Of a DNA stretch of 64,000 nt, positions 48,813-60,031 are shown in pieces; position 1 is the first letter of the stretch; every line of letters begins with the position of its first letter. This stretch comes from Nomia melanderi (Eukaryota > Arthropoda > Insecta > Hymenoptera > Halictidae). The notes below the pieces were generated by a model. The model did no database searches. It was not told the DNA's origin and saw only the letters and a program-made list of their open reading frames with translations. The stretch covers positions 1,798,001-1,862,000 of the forward strand of contig NW_027475138.1 in assembly GCF_051020985.1 (NCBI RefSeq), given 5' to 3'. The translations under genes were made by a program, and so were the position numbers.

Positions 48813-50386
48813 CCACCAGGGTCCGAGAAAAACACCGTCTCATGGGGCCGCACACTCAGGGTCAGTGAAAAATCCAATATATATCTGGTGATATCTCGGG
48901 TGCTATTACAGATAGCGCCAAAAATCAAAGTGCATTGTCTGTAGGAGGCCCTGGCGCATGAATCTGTGCAGCGGGAACGACCTCGGACCTCCAGGGGCCG
49001 AGACAACCACCGTCTCATGGGGCCGGACACTCAGGGTCCGGGTAAAATCCAATATATATCTGGTGATATCTCGGGTGCTATTACAGATAGCGCCATAAAT
49101 CAAAGTGCATTGTCTGTAGGAGGCCCTGGCGCATGAATCTGTGCAGCGGGAACGACCTCGGACCTCCAGGGGCCGAGACAACCACCGTCTCATGGGGCCG
49201 GACACTCAGGGTCCGGGTAAAATCCAATATATATTTGGTGATATCTTGGGTGCTATTACAGATAGCGCAATAAATCAAAGTGCATTGTCTGTAGGAGGCC
49301 CTGGCGCATGAATCTGTGCAGCGGGAACGACCTCGGACCACCAGGGGCCGAGAAAACCATAGTCTCATGGGGCCGGACACTCAGGGTCAGGGGAAAATCC
49401 AATATATATCTGGTGATATCTCGGGTGCTATTAGAGATAGCGCAATAAACCAAAGTGAATTATCTGCAGGATGCCCAGGCGCATGAATCTGTGAAGCGGG
49501 AACGACCTCGGACCACCAGGGGCCGAGACAACCACCGTCTCATGGGGCCGGACACTCAGGGTCAGGGAAAAATCCAATATATATCTGGTGATATCTCGGG
49601 TGCTATTACAGATAGCGCAATAAATCAAAGGGCATTGTCTGTAGGAGGCCCTGGCGCATGAACCTGTGCAGCGGCAACGACCTCAACCACCAGGGGCCGA
49701 GAAAACCACAGTCTCATGGGGCCGGACACTCAGGGTCAGGGTAAAATCCAATATATATCTGGTGATATCTCGGGTGCTATTACAGATAGCGCAATAAATC
49801 AAAGTGCATTGTCTGTAGGAGGCCCTGGCGCATGAATCTGTGAAGCGGCAACGACCTCGGACCACCAGGGGCCGAGAAAACCACAGTCTCATGGGGCCGG
49901 ACACTCAGGGTCAGGAGAAAATCCAGTATATATCTGGTGATATCTCGGGTGCTATTAGAGATAGCGCAATATACCAAAGTGAATTATCTGCAGGAGGCCC
50001 TGGCGCATGAATCTGTGCAGCGGGAACGACCTCGGACCACCAGGGGCCGAAAAAACCACAGTCTCATGGGGCCGGATACTCAGGGTCAGGGGAAAATCCA
50101 ATATAGATCTGGTGATATCTCGGGTGCTATTACAGATAGCGCAATAAATCAAAGTGCATTGTCTGTAGGAGGCCCTGGCGCATGAATCTGTGCAGCGGGA
50201 ACGACCTAGGACCACCAGGGGCCGAGACAACCACCGTCTCATGGGGCCGGACACTCAGGGTCAGGGGAAAATCCAATATATATCTGGTGATATCTCGGGT
50301 GCTATTACAGATAGCGCAATAAATCAAAGTGTATTATCTGCAGGAGGCCCTGGCGCATCAATCTGTGCAACGGGAACGACCTCGGA
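48813..50386 (+). repeat. Second 9-monomer HOR, copy 2 (1,574 bp)
   Basis: This matches copy 1 at offset 1,574, with the same deletion at ~49,685. Few differences are seen, among them GCGCCAAAAATC for GCGCCATAAATC near 48,915 and CCATAGTC for CCACAGTC near 49,358. Confidence 0.85.
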
Positions 50387-50563
50387 CCACCAGGGTCCGA
50401 GAAAAACACCGTCTCATGGGGCCGCACACTCAGGGTCAGTGAAAAATCCAATATATATCTGGTGATATCTCGGGTGCTATTACAGATAGCGCCAAAAATC
50501 AAAGTGCATTGTCTGTAGGAGGCCCTGGCGCATGAATCTGTGCAGCGGGAACGACCTCGGACC
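50387..50563 (+). repeat. Second 9-monomer HOR, start of a third copy
   Basis: The first ~177 bp of the unit again, ending at 50,563, where GGACCACC replaces the unit's GGACCTCC (50,564 versus 48,990). Another partial version, lacking the deletion-bearing monomer, lies at ~55,410-56,100, offset 7,350 (42 monomers) from ~48,060-48,750. Confidence 0.8.
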
Positions 50564-52164
50564 ACCAGGGGCCGAGACAACCACCGTCTCATGGGGCCGG
50601 ACACTCAGGGTCAGGGGAATATCCAATATATATCTGGTGATATCACGGGTGCTATTACAGATAGCGCAATAAATCAAAGTGCATTGTCTGTAGGAGGCCC
50701 TGGCGCATGAATCTGTGCAGCGGGAACGACCTCGGACCACCAGGGGCCGAGAAAACCACAGTCTCATGGGGCCGGACACTCAGGGTCAGGGAAAAATCCA
50801 TTATATATATGGTGATATATCGGGTGCCATTAGAGATAGCTCGATAAATCAAAGTGCATTGTCTGCAGGAGGCCCTGACGCATGAATCTGTGCAGCGGGA
50901 ACGACCTCGGACCACCAGGGGCCGAGAAAACCACAGTCTCATGGGGCCGGACACTCAGGGTCAGGGAAAAATCCATTATATATCTGGTGATATATCGGGT
51001 GCCATTAGAGATAGCTCGATAAATCAAAGTGCATTGTCTGCAGGAGGCCCTGACGCATGAATCTGTGCAGCGGGAACGACCTCGGACCACCAGGGGCCGA
51101 GAAAACCACAGTCTCATGGGGCCGGACACTCAGGGTCAGGGGAAAATCCAATATATATCTGGTGATATCTCGGGTGCTATTACAGATAGCGCTATAAATC
51201 AAAGTTCATTGTCTGTAGGAGGCCCTGGCGCATGAATCTGTGCAGCGGGAACGACCTCGGACCACCAGGGGCCGAGAAAAGCACAGTCTCATGGGGCCGG
51301 ACACTCAGGGTCAGGGTAAAATCCAATATATATCTGGTGATATCTCGGGTGCTATTAGAGATAGCGCAATAAACCAAAGTGAATTATCTGCAGGGGGCCC
51401 TGGCGCATGAATCTGTGCAGCGGGAACGACCTCGGACCACCAGGGGCCGAGAAAACCACAGTCTCATGGGGCCGGACACTCAGGGTCAGGGGAAAATCCA
51501 GTATATATCTGGTGATATCTCGGGTGCTATTACAGATAGCGCAATAAATCAAAGTGCATTGTCTGTAGGAGGCCCTGGCGCATGAATCTGTGCAGCGGGA
51601 ACGACCTCGGACCACCAGGGGCCGAGAAAACCACAGTCTCATGGGGCCGGACACTCAGGGTCAGGGGAAAATCCAATATATATCTGGTGATATCTCGGGT
51701 GCTATTACAGATAGCGCAATAAATCAAACTGTATTATCTGCAGGAGGCCCTGGCGCATGAATCTGTGCAGCGGAAACGACCTCGGACCACCAGGGGCCGA
51801 GAAAACCACAGTCTCATGGGGCCGGACACTCAGGGTCAGGGAAAAATCCAATATATATCTGGTGATATCTCGGGTGCTATTAGAGATAGCGCAATAAACC
51901 AAAGTGAGTTATCTGCAGGAGGCCCTGGCGCATGAATCTATGCAACGGGAACCACCTCGGACCACCAGGGGCCGAGAAAACCACAGTCTCATGGGGCCGG
52001 ACACTCAGGGTCAGGGGAAAATCCAATATATATCTGGTGATATCTCGGGTGCTATTACAGATAGCGCAATAAATCAAAGTGCATTGTCTGTAGGAGGCCC
52101 TGGCGCATGAATCTGTGCAGCGGGAACGACCTCGGAACACCAGGGTCCGAGAAAAGCACAGTCT
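50564..52164 (+). repeat. Mixed monomers with a tandem-duplicated pair
   Basis: About nine monomers. Two consecutive copies (~50,790-51,140) share CCATTATATATC, GATATATCGGGTGCC and GATAGCTCGATAAATC variants and are near-identical; a third copy is at ~56,390-56,460. ~51,730-52,160 matches ~56,630-57,060 at offset 4,901 (28 x 175 plus 1), including an ATCTATGCAACGGGAACC marker. Confidence 0.7.
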
Positions 52165-53730
52165 CATGGGGCCGGGCACTCAGGGTCTGGGGAAAATCCA
52201 GTATATATCTGGTGATATCTCGGGTGCTATTAGAAATAGCGTAATAAACCAAAGTGCATTGTCTGTAGGAGGCCCTGGCGCATGAATCTGTGCAGCGGGA
52301 ACGACCTCGGACCACCAGGGGCCGAGAAAACCACAGTCTCATGGGGCCGGACACTCAGGGTCAGGGGAAAATCCAGTATATATCTGGTGATATCTCGGGT
52401 GCTATTACAGATAGCGCAATAAATCAAAGTGCATTGTCTGTAGCAGGCCCTGGCGCATGAATCTGTGCAGCGGGAACGACCTCGGACCACCAGGGGCCGA
52501 GAAAACCACAGTCTCATGGGGCCGGACACTCAGGGTCAGGGGAAAATCCAATATATATCTGGTGATATCTCGGGTGCTATTAGAGATAGCGCAATAAACC
52601 AATGTGAATTATCTGCAGGGGGCCCTGGCGCATGAATCTGTGCAGCGGGAACGACCTCGGACCACCAGGGGCCGAGAAAACGACCGTCTCATGGGGCCGG
52701 ACACTCAGGGTCAGTGAAAAATCCAATATATATCTGCTGATATCTCGGGTGCTATTACAGATAGCGCAATAAATCAAAGTGCATTGTCTGTAGGAGGCCC
52801 TGGCGCATGAACCTGTGCAGCGGGAACGACCTCGGACCACCAGGGCCCGAGAAAACGACCGTCTCATGGGACCGGACGCTCAGGGTCAGTGAAAAATCCA
52901 ATATATATCTGGTGATATCTCGGGTGCTATTACAGATAGCGCAATAAATCAAAGTGAATTATCTGCAGGAGGCCCTGGCGCATGAATCTGTGCAGCGGGA
53001 ACGTCCTCGGACCCCCAGGGGCCGAGACAACCACCGTCTCATGGGGCCGGACACTCAGGGTCAGTGAAAAATCCAATATATATCTGGTGATATCTCGGGT
53101 GCTATTACAGATAGCGCAATAAATCAAAGTGCATTGTCTGTAGGAGGCCCTGGCGGATGAATCTGTGCAGCGGGAACGACCTCGGACCACCAGGGGCCGA
53201 GAAAACCACAGTCTCATGGGGCCGGACACTCAGGGTCAGGGGAAAATCCAGTATATATCTGGTGATATCTCGGGTGCTATTAGAGATAGCGCAATAAACC
53301 AAAGTGAATTATCTGCAGGATGCCCTGGCGCATGAATCTGTGCAAGCGGGAACGTCCTCGAACCTCCTGGGGCCGAGACAACCACCGTCTCATGGGGCCG
53401 GACACTCAGGGTCAGGGTAAAATCCAATATATATCTGGTGATATCTCGGGTGCTATTACAGATAGCGCAATAAATCAAAGTGCATTGTCTGTAGGAGGCC
53501 CTGGCGCATGAATCTGTGCAGCGGGAACGACGTCGGACCACCAGGGGCCGAAAAAACCACAGTCTCATGGGGCCGGACCCTCATGGTCAGGGTAAAATCC
53601 AATATATATCTGGTGATATCTCGTGTGCTATTACAGATAGCGCAATAAATCAAAGTGAATTGTCTGTAGGAGGCCCTGGCGCATGAATCTGTGCAGCGGG
53701 AACGACCTCGGACCACCAGGGGCCGAGAAA
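52165..53730 (+). repeat. Duplicated block, copy 1 (~1.57 kb; partner 58,466-60,031)
   Basis: Nine monomers repeated at offset 6,301 bp (36 x 175 plus 1; the +1 is the GCAAGCGGG insertion at ~53,346). Markers: GGGCACTCAGGG, TAGAAATAGCGTAAT, CTGCAGGGGGCCC, GGACCCCCAGG, GGCGGATG and GAACCTCCTGGGG. Part of it (~52,600-53,260) also matches ~57,150-57,810 at offset 4,551. The few differences include TAGCAGG versus TAGGAGG near 52,441. Confidence 0.8.
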
Positions 53731-54756
53731 ACCACAGTCTCATGGGGCCGGACACTCAGGGTCAGGGGAAAATCCAATATATATCTGGTGATATCTCGGG
53801 TGCTATTACAGATAGCGCCATAAATCAAAGTGCATTGTCTGTAGGAGGACCTGGCGCATGAATCTGTGCAGCGGGAACGACCTCGGACCACCAGGGGCCG
53901 AGAAAACGACCGCCTCATGGGGCCGGACCCTCAGGGTCAGTGAAAAATCCAATATATATCTGGTGATATCTCGGGTGCTATTAGAGACAGCGCAATAAAC
54001 CAAAGTGAATTATCTGCAGGGGGCCCTGGCGCATGAATCTGTGCAACGGGAACGACCTCGGACCACCAGGGGCCGAGAAAACCACAGTCTCATGGGGCCG
54101 GACACTCAGGGTCAGGGGAAAATCCAATATATATCTGGTGATATCTCGGGTGCTATTAGAGATAGCGCAATAAATCAATGTGCATTGTCTGTAGGAGGCC
54201 CTGGCGCATGAGTCTGTGCAGCGGGAACGACCTCGGAACACCAGGGACCGAGAAAACCACCGTCTCATGGGGCCGGACACTCAGGGTCAGTGAAAAATCC
54301 AATATATATGTGGTGATATCTCGGGTGCTATTACAGATAGCGCAATAAATCAAAGTGCATTGTCTGTAGGAGACCCTGGCGCATGAACCTGTGCAGCGGG
54401 AACGACCTCGGACCACCAGGGGCCGAGAAAACGACCGTCTCATGGGGCCGGACGCTCAGGGTCAGTGAAAAATCCAATATATATCTGGTGATATCTCGGG
54501 TGCTATTGGAGATAGCGCAATAAACCAAAGAGAATTATCTGCAGGAGGCCCTGGCGCATGAATCTGTGCAACGGGAACGACCTCGGACCACCAGGGGCCG
54601 AGAAAACCACAGTCTCATGGGGCCGGACACTCAGGGTCAGGGGAAAATCCAATATATATCTGGTGATATGTCGGGTGCTATTAGAGATAGCGCAATAAAC
54701 CAAAGTGAATTATCTGCAGGAGGCCCTGGCGCATGAATCTGTGCAGCGGGAACGAC

Positions 54757-54777
54757 CTCGGACCACCAGGGGCCGAG
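54757..54777 (+). other. Conserved inverted repeat 1 (monomer positions 51-71)
   Basis: CTCGG (54,757-54,761) and CCGAG (54,773-54,777) are perfect inverted repeats around an 11-nt centre. Most monomers keep both arms even when the centre varies (for example GGACC, GGTCC, GGGCC or GGAAC forms). Some subfamilies break an arm: CTCTG with CCGAA near 10,683, CCGAA with TCCG forms near 4,050, and CTAGG near 48,633. I saw no compensatory change. It could form a small cruciform or hairpin, but five base pairs is a weak stem and could occur by chance in a 175-bp sequence. Confidence 0.6.
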
Positions 54778-54851
54778 AAAACCACAGTCTCATGGGGCCG
54801 GACACTCAGGGTCAGGGGAAAATCCAATATATATCTGGTGATATCTCGGGT

Positions 54852-54866
54852 GCTATTAGAGATAGC
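54852..54866 (+). other. Conserved inverted repeat 2 (monomer positions 146-160)
   Basis: GCTAT (54,852-54,856) and ATAGC (54,862-54,866) flank a 5-nt loop, TAGAG in one allelic form and TACAG in the other, so the commonest polymorphism here lies in the loop and leaves the stem intact. In a minor variant (30,893-30,911; 36,310-36,328; also 37.9, 39.5, 62.03 and 63.25 kb) a T-to-C change extends the stem to 7 bp, GCGCTAT with ATAGCGC. Exceptions exist: ATACC replaces ATAGC in the monomers that precede the divergent-block copies, and CCTAT replaces GCTAT near 250-450 and 780. Short dyads are a reported property of centromeric satellites lacking CENP-B boxes; a role here is inference. Confidence 0.6.
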
Positions 54867-57800
54867 GCAATAAACCAAAGTGAATTATCTGCAGGAGGCC
54901 CTGGCGCATGAATCTGTGCAGCGGGAACGACCTCGCCCCACCAGGGGCCGAGAAAACCACAGTCTCATGGGGCCGGACACTCAGGGTCAGGGGAAAATCC
55001 AATATATATCTGGTGATAACTCGGGTGCTATTAGAGATAGCGCAATAAACCAAAGTGAATTATCTGCAGGAGGCCCTGGCGCATGATTCTGTGCAGCGGG
55101 AACGACCTCGGACCATCAGGGGCCGAGAAAACTACCGTCTCATGGGGCCGGTCACTCAGGGTCAGTGAAAAATCCAATATATATCTGCTGATATCTCGGG
55201 TGCTATTAGAGATAACGCAATAGACCAAAGTGAATTATCTGCAGGAGGCCCTGGCGCATGAATCTGTGCAGCGGGAACGACCTCGGACCACCAGGGGCCG
55301 AAAAAACCACAGTCTCATGGGGCCGGACACTCAGGGTCAGGGGAAAATCCAATATATATCTGGTGATATCTCGGGTGCTATTAGAGATAGCGCAATAAAC
55401 CAAAGTGAATTATCTGCAGGATGCCCAGGCGCATGAATCTGTGAAGCGGGAACGACCTCGGACCACCAGGGGCCGAGACAACCACCGTCTCATGGGGCCG
55501 GACACTCAGGGTCAGGGTAAAATCCAATATATATCTGGTGATATCTCGGGTGCTATTACAGATAGCGCAATAAATCAGAGTGCATTGTCTGTAGGAGGCC
55601 CTGGCGCATGAATCTGTGAAGCGGCAACGACCTCGGACCACCAGGGGCCGAGAAAACCACAGTCTCATGGGGCCGGACACTCAGGGTCAGGGGAAAATCC
55701 AGTATATATCTGGTGATATCTCGGGTGCTATTAGAGATAGCGCAATATACCAAAGTGAATTATCTGCAGGAGGCCCTGGCGCATGAATCTGTGCAGCGGG
55801 AACGACCTCGGACCACCAGGGGCCGAAAAAACCACAGTCTCATGGGGCCGGATACTCAGGGTCAGGGGAAAATCCAATATAGATCTGGTGATATCTCGGG
55901 TGCTATTACAGATAGCGCAATAAATCAAAGTGCATTGTCTGTAGGAGGCCCTGGCGCATGAATCTGTGCAGCGGGAACGACCTAGGACCACCAGGGGCCG
56001 AGACAACCACCGTCTCATGGGGCCGGACACTCAGGGTCAGGGGAAAATCCAATATATATCTGGTGATATCTCGGGTGCTATTACAGATATCGCAATAAAT
56101 CAAAGTGTATTATCTGCAGGAGGCCCTGGCGCATGAATCTGTGCAGCGGGAACGTCCTCGGACCACCAGGGTCCGAGAAAAACACCGTCTCATGGGGCCG
56201 CACACTCAGGGTCAGTGAAAAATCCAATATATATCTGGTGATATCTCGGGTGCTATTACAGATAGCGCCATAAATCAAAGTGCATTGTCTGTAGGAGGCC
56301 CTGGCGCATGAATCTGTGCAGCGGGAACGACCTCGGACCACCAGGGGCCGAGAAAACCACAGTCTCATGGGGCCGGACACTCAGGGTCAGGGAAAAATCC
56401 ATTATATATCTGGTGATATATCGGGTGCCATTAGAGATAGCTCGATAAATCAAAGTGCATTGTCTGCAGGAGGCCCTGACGCATGAATCTGTGCAGCGGG
56501 AACGACCTCGGACCACCAGGGGCCGAGAAAACCACAGTCTCATGGGGCCGGACACTCAGGGTCAGGGGAAAATCCAATATATATCTGGTGATATCTCGGG
56601 TGCTATTACAGATAGCGCAATAAATCAAACTGTATTATCTGCAGGAGGCCCTGGCGCATGAATCTGTGCAGCGGGAACGACCTCGGACCACCAGGGGCCG
56701 AGAAAACCACAGTCTCATGGGGCCGGACACTCAGGGTCAGGGAAAAATCCAATATATATCTGGTGATATCTCGGGTGCTATTAGAGATAGCGCAATAAAC
56801 CAAAGTGAGTTATCTGCAGGAGGCCCTGGCGCATGAATCTATGCAACGGGAACCACCTCGGACCACCAGGGGCCGAGAAAACCACAGTCTCATGGGGCCG
56901 GACACTCAGGGTCAGGGGAAAATCCAATATATATCTGGTGATATCTCGGGTGCTATTACAGATAGCGCAATAAATCAAAGTGCATTGTCTGTAGGAGGCC
57001 CTGGCGCATGAATCTGTGCAGCGGGAACGACCTCGGAACACCAGGGTCCGAGAAAAGCACAGTCTCATGGGGCCGGACACTCAGGGTCAGGGTAAAATCC
57101 AATATATATCTGGTGATATCTCGGGTGCTATTAGAGATAGCGCAATAAACCAATGTGAATTATCTGCAGGGGGCCCTGGCGCATGAATTTGTGCAGCGGG
57201 AACGACCTCGGACCACCAGGGGCCGAGAAAACGACCGTCTCATGGGGCCGGACACTCAGGGTCAGTGAAAAATCCAATATATATCTGCTGATATCTCGGG
57301 TGCTATTACAGATAGCGCAATAAATCAAAGTGCATTGTCTGTAGGAGGCCCTGGCGCATGAACCTGTGCAGCGGGAACGACCTCGGACCACCAGGGCCCG
57401 AGAAAACGACCGTCTCATGGGGCCGGACGCTCAGGGTCAGTGAAAAATCCAATATATATCTGGTGATATCTCGGGTGCTATTACAGATAGCGCAATAAAT
57501 CAAAGTGAATTATCTGCAGGAGGCCCTGGCGCATGAATCTGTGCAGCGGGAACGTCCTCGGACCCCCAGGGGCCGAGACAACCACCGTCTCATGGGGCCG
57601 GACACTCAGGGTCAGTGAAAAATCCAATATATATCTGGTGATATCTCGGGTGCTATTACAGATAGCGCAATAAATCAAAGTGCATTGTCTGTAGGAGGCC
57701 CTGGCGGATGAATCTGTGCAGCGGGAACGACCTCGGACCACCAGGGGCCGAGAAAACCACAGTCTCATGGGGCCGGACACTCAGGGTCAGGGGAAAATCC

Positions 57801-58465
57801 AGTATATATCTGGTGATATCTCGGGTGCTATTAGAGATAGCGCAATAAATCAAAGTGCATTGTCTGTAGGAGGCCCTGGCGCATGAATCTGTGAAGCGGC
57901 AACGACCTCGGACCACCAGGGGCCAAGAAAACCACAGTCTCATGGGGCCGGACACTCAGGGTCAGGGGAAAATCCAGTATATATCTGGTGATATCTCGGG
58001 TGCTATTAGAGATAGCGCAATAAACCAAAGTGAATTATCTGCAGGAGGCCCTGGCGCATGAATCTGTGCAGCGGGAACGACCTCGGACCACCAGGGGCCG
58101 AAAAAACCACAGTCTCATGGGGCCGGATACTCAGGGTCAGGGGAAAATCCAATATAGATCTGGTGATATCTCGGGTGCTATTACAGATAGCGCAATAAAT
58201 CAAAGTGCATTGTCTGTAGGAGGCCCTGGCGCATGAATCTGTGCAGCGGGAACGACCTAGGACCACCCGGGGCCGAGACAACCACCGCCTCATGGGGCCG
58301 GACACTCAGGGTCAGGGGAAAATCCAGTATATATCTGGTGATATCTCGGGTGCTATTACAGATAGCGCACTAAATCAAAGTGCATTGTCTGTAAGAGGCC
58401 CTGGCGCATGAATCTGTGAAGCGGCAACGACCTCGGACCACCAGCGGCCGAGAAAACCACCGTCT

Positions 58466-60031
58466 CATGGGGCCGGGCACTCAGGGTCTGGGGAAAATCC
58501 AGTATATATCTGGTGATATCTCGGGTGCTATTAGAAATAGCGTAATAAACCAAAGTGCATTGTCTGTAGGAGGCCCTGGCGCATGAATCTGTGCAGCGGG
58601 AACGACCTCGGACCACCAGGGGCCGAGAAAACCACAGTCTCATGGGGCCGGACACTCAGGGTCAGGGGAAAATCCAGTATATATCTGGTGATATCTCGGG
58701 TGCTATTACAGATAGCGCAATAAATCAAAGTGCATTGTCTGTAGGAGGCCCTGGCGCATGAATCTGTGCAGCGGGAACGACCTCGGACCACCAGGGGCCG
58801 AGAAAACCACAGTCTCATGGGGCCGGACACTCAGGGTCAGGGGAAAATCCAATATATATCTGGTGATATCTCGGGTGCTATTAGAGATAGCGCAATAAAC
58901 CAATGTGAATTATCTGCAGGGGGCCCTGGCGCATGAATCTGTGCAGCGGGAACGACCTCGGACCACCAGGGGCCGAGAAAACGACCATCTCATGGGGCCG
59001 GACACTCAGGGTCAGTGAAAAATCCAATATATATCTGCTGATATCTCGGGTGCTATTACAGATAGCGCAATAAATCAAAGTGCATTGTCTGTAGGAGGCC
59101 CTGGCGCATGAACCTGTGCAGCGGGAACGACCTCGGACCACCAGGGCCCGAGAAAACGACCGTCTCATGGGGCCGGACGCTCAGGGTCAGTGAAAAATCC
59201 AATATATATCTGGTGATATCTCGGGTGCTATTACAGATAGCGCAATAAATCAAAGTGAATTATCCGCAGGAGGCCCTGGCGCATGAATCTGTGCAGCGGG
59301 AACGTCCTCGGACCCCCAGGGGCCGAGACAACCACCGTCTCATGGGGCCGGACACTCAGGGTCAGTGAAAAATCCAATATATATCTGGTGACATCTCGGG
59401 TGCTATTACAGATAGCGCAATAAATCAAAGTGCATTGTCTGTAGGAGGCCCTGGCGGATGAATCTGTGCAGCGGGAACGACCTCGGACCACCAGGGGCCG
59501 AGAAAACCACAGTCTCATGGGGCCGGACACTCAGGGTCAGGGGAAAATCCAGTATATATCTGGTGATATCTCGGGTGCTATTAGAGATAGCGCAATAAAC
59601 CAAAGTGAATTATCTGCAGGATGCCCTGGCGCATGAATCTGTGCAAGCGGGAACGTCCTCGAACCTCCTGGGGCCGAGACAACCACCGTCTCATGGGGCC
59701 GGACACTCAGGGTCAGGGTAAAATCCAATATATATCTGGTGATATCTCGGGTGCTATTACAGATAGCGCAATAAATCAAAGTGCATTGTCTGTAGGAGGC
59801 CCTGGCGCATGAATCTGTGCAGCGGGAACGACGTCGGACCACCAGGGGCCGAAAAAACCACAGTCTCATGGGGCCGGACCCTCATGGTCAGGGTAAAATC
59901 CAATATATATCTGGTGATATCTCGTGTGCTATTACAGATAGCGCAATAAATCAAAGTGAATTGTCTGTAGGAGGCCCTGGCGCATGAATCTGTGCAGCGG
60001 GAACGACCTCGGACCACCAGGGGCCGAGAAA
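58466..60031 (+). repeat. Duplicated block, copy 2 (partner 52,165-53,730)
   Basis: This is the second copy of the nine-monomer block at offset 6,301, carrying the same +1 insertion (~59,646). It ends near 60,032, where ACCACCGTC replaces ACCACAGTC. Confidence 0.8.

Larger units (their letters stand above)
54707..54881 (+). repeat. Reference monomer (exact match to hand consensus)
   Basis: This copy equals the 175-bp consensus I derived; 62,408-62,582 and 63,634-63,808 are identical to it. It has 92 G+C (52.6%), with 51 G and 41 C on this strand. Positions 1-112 are GC-rich; positions 113-140 are AT-rich and include an ATATATAT run at 121-128. It carries a PstI site (CTGCAG, 8-13) in one of the two main allelic forms and an EcoRV site (GATATC, 134-139) in most copies, so a digest of genomic DNA should give a 175-bp ladder. 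Eight CpGs are present (observed/expected about 0.67 by my count). The length is close to a nucleosome repeat, as in many centromeric satellites. Confidence 0.95.
53731..58465 (+). repeat. Mosaic domain
   Basis: About 27 monomers assembled from neighbouring types. ~54,330-54,700 matches ~60,106-60,476 (offset 5,776) and ~54,560-55,050 matches ~62,260-62,750 (offset 7,701). ~55,410-56,100 comes from the 1,574-bp HOR, ~56,630-57,060 from ~51,730 and ~57,150-57,810 from ~52,600. All monomers are 175 bp. The reference consensus monomer lies here. Confidence 0.7.

Noticed and set aside
54794..54818. Canonical G-quadruplex in the monomer
   Set aside because: Only three G-runs lie close together (88-112 of the monomer) and the other loops exceed the usual 7 nt, so only a long-loop form could be proposed.
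54797..54821. Internal sub-repeat (GGGGCCG at monomer positions 63 and 88; GGTGATAT and GGTGCTAT near 131 and 143) as evidence that the monomer arose by duplication
   Set aside because: Similarity does not extend beyond 7-8 bases, so chance cannot be excluded.
54816..54837. CCAAT plus TATA-like promoter in the AT-rich part of the monomer
   Set aside because: CCAATATATAT overlaps both motifs in one short AT run, with no spacing typical of a promoter; present in every monomer and likely fortuitous.
54860..54881. RNA polymerase III A-box or tRNA/SINE ancestry (TAGCGCAATAAA resembles part of an A box)
   Set aside because: The final GG of the A box is missing and I found no B box at a suitable distance, and no tRNA-like fold.
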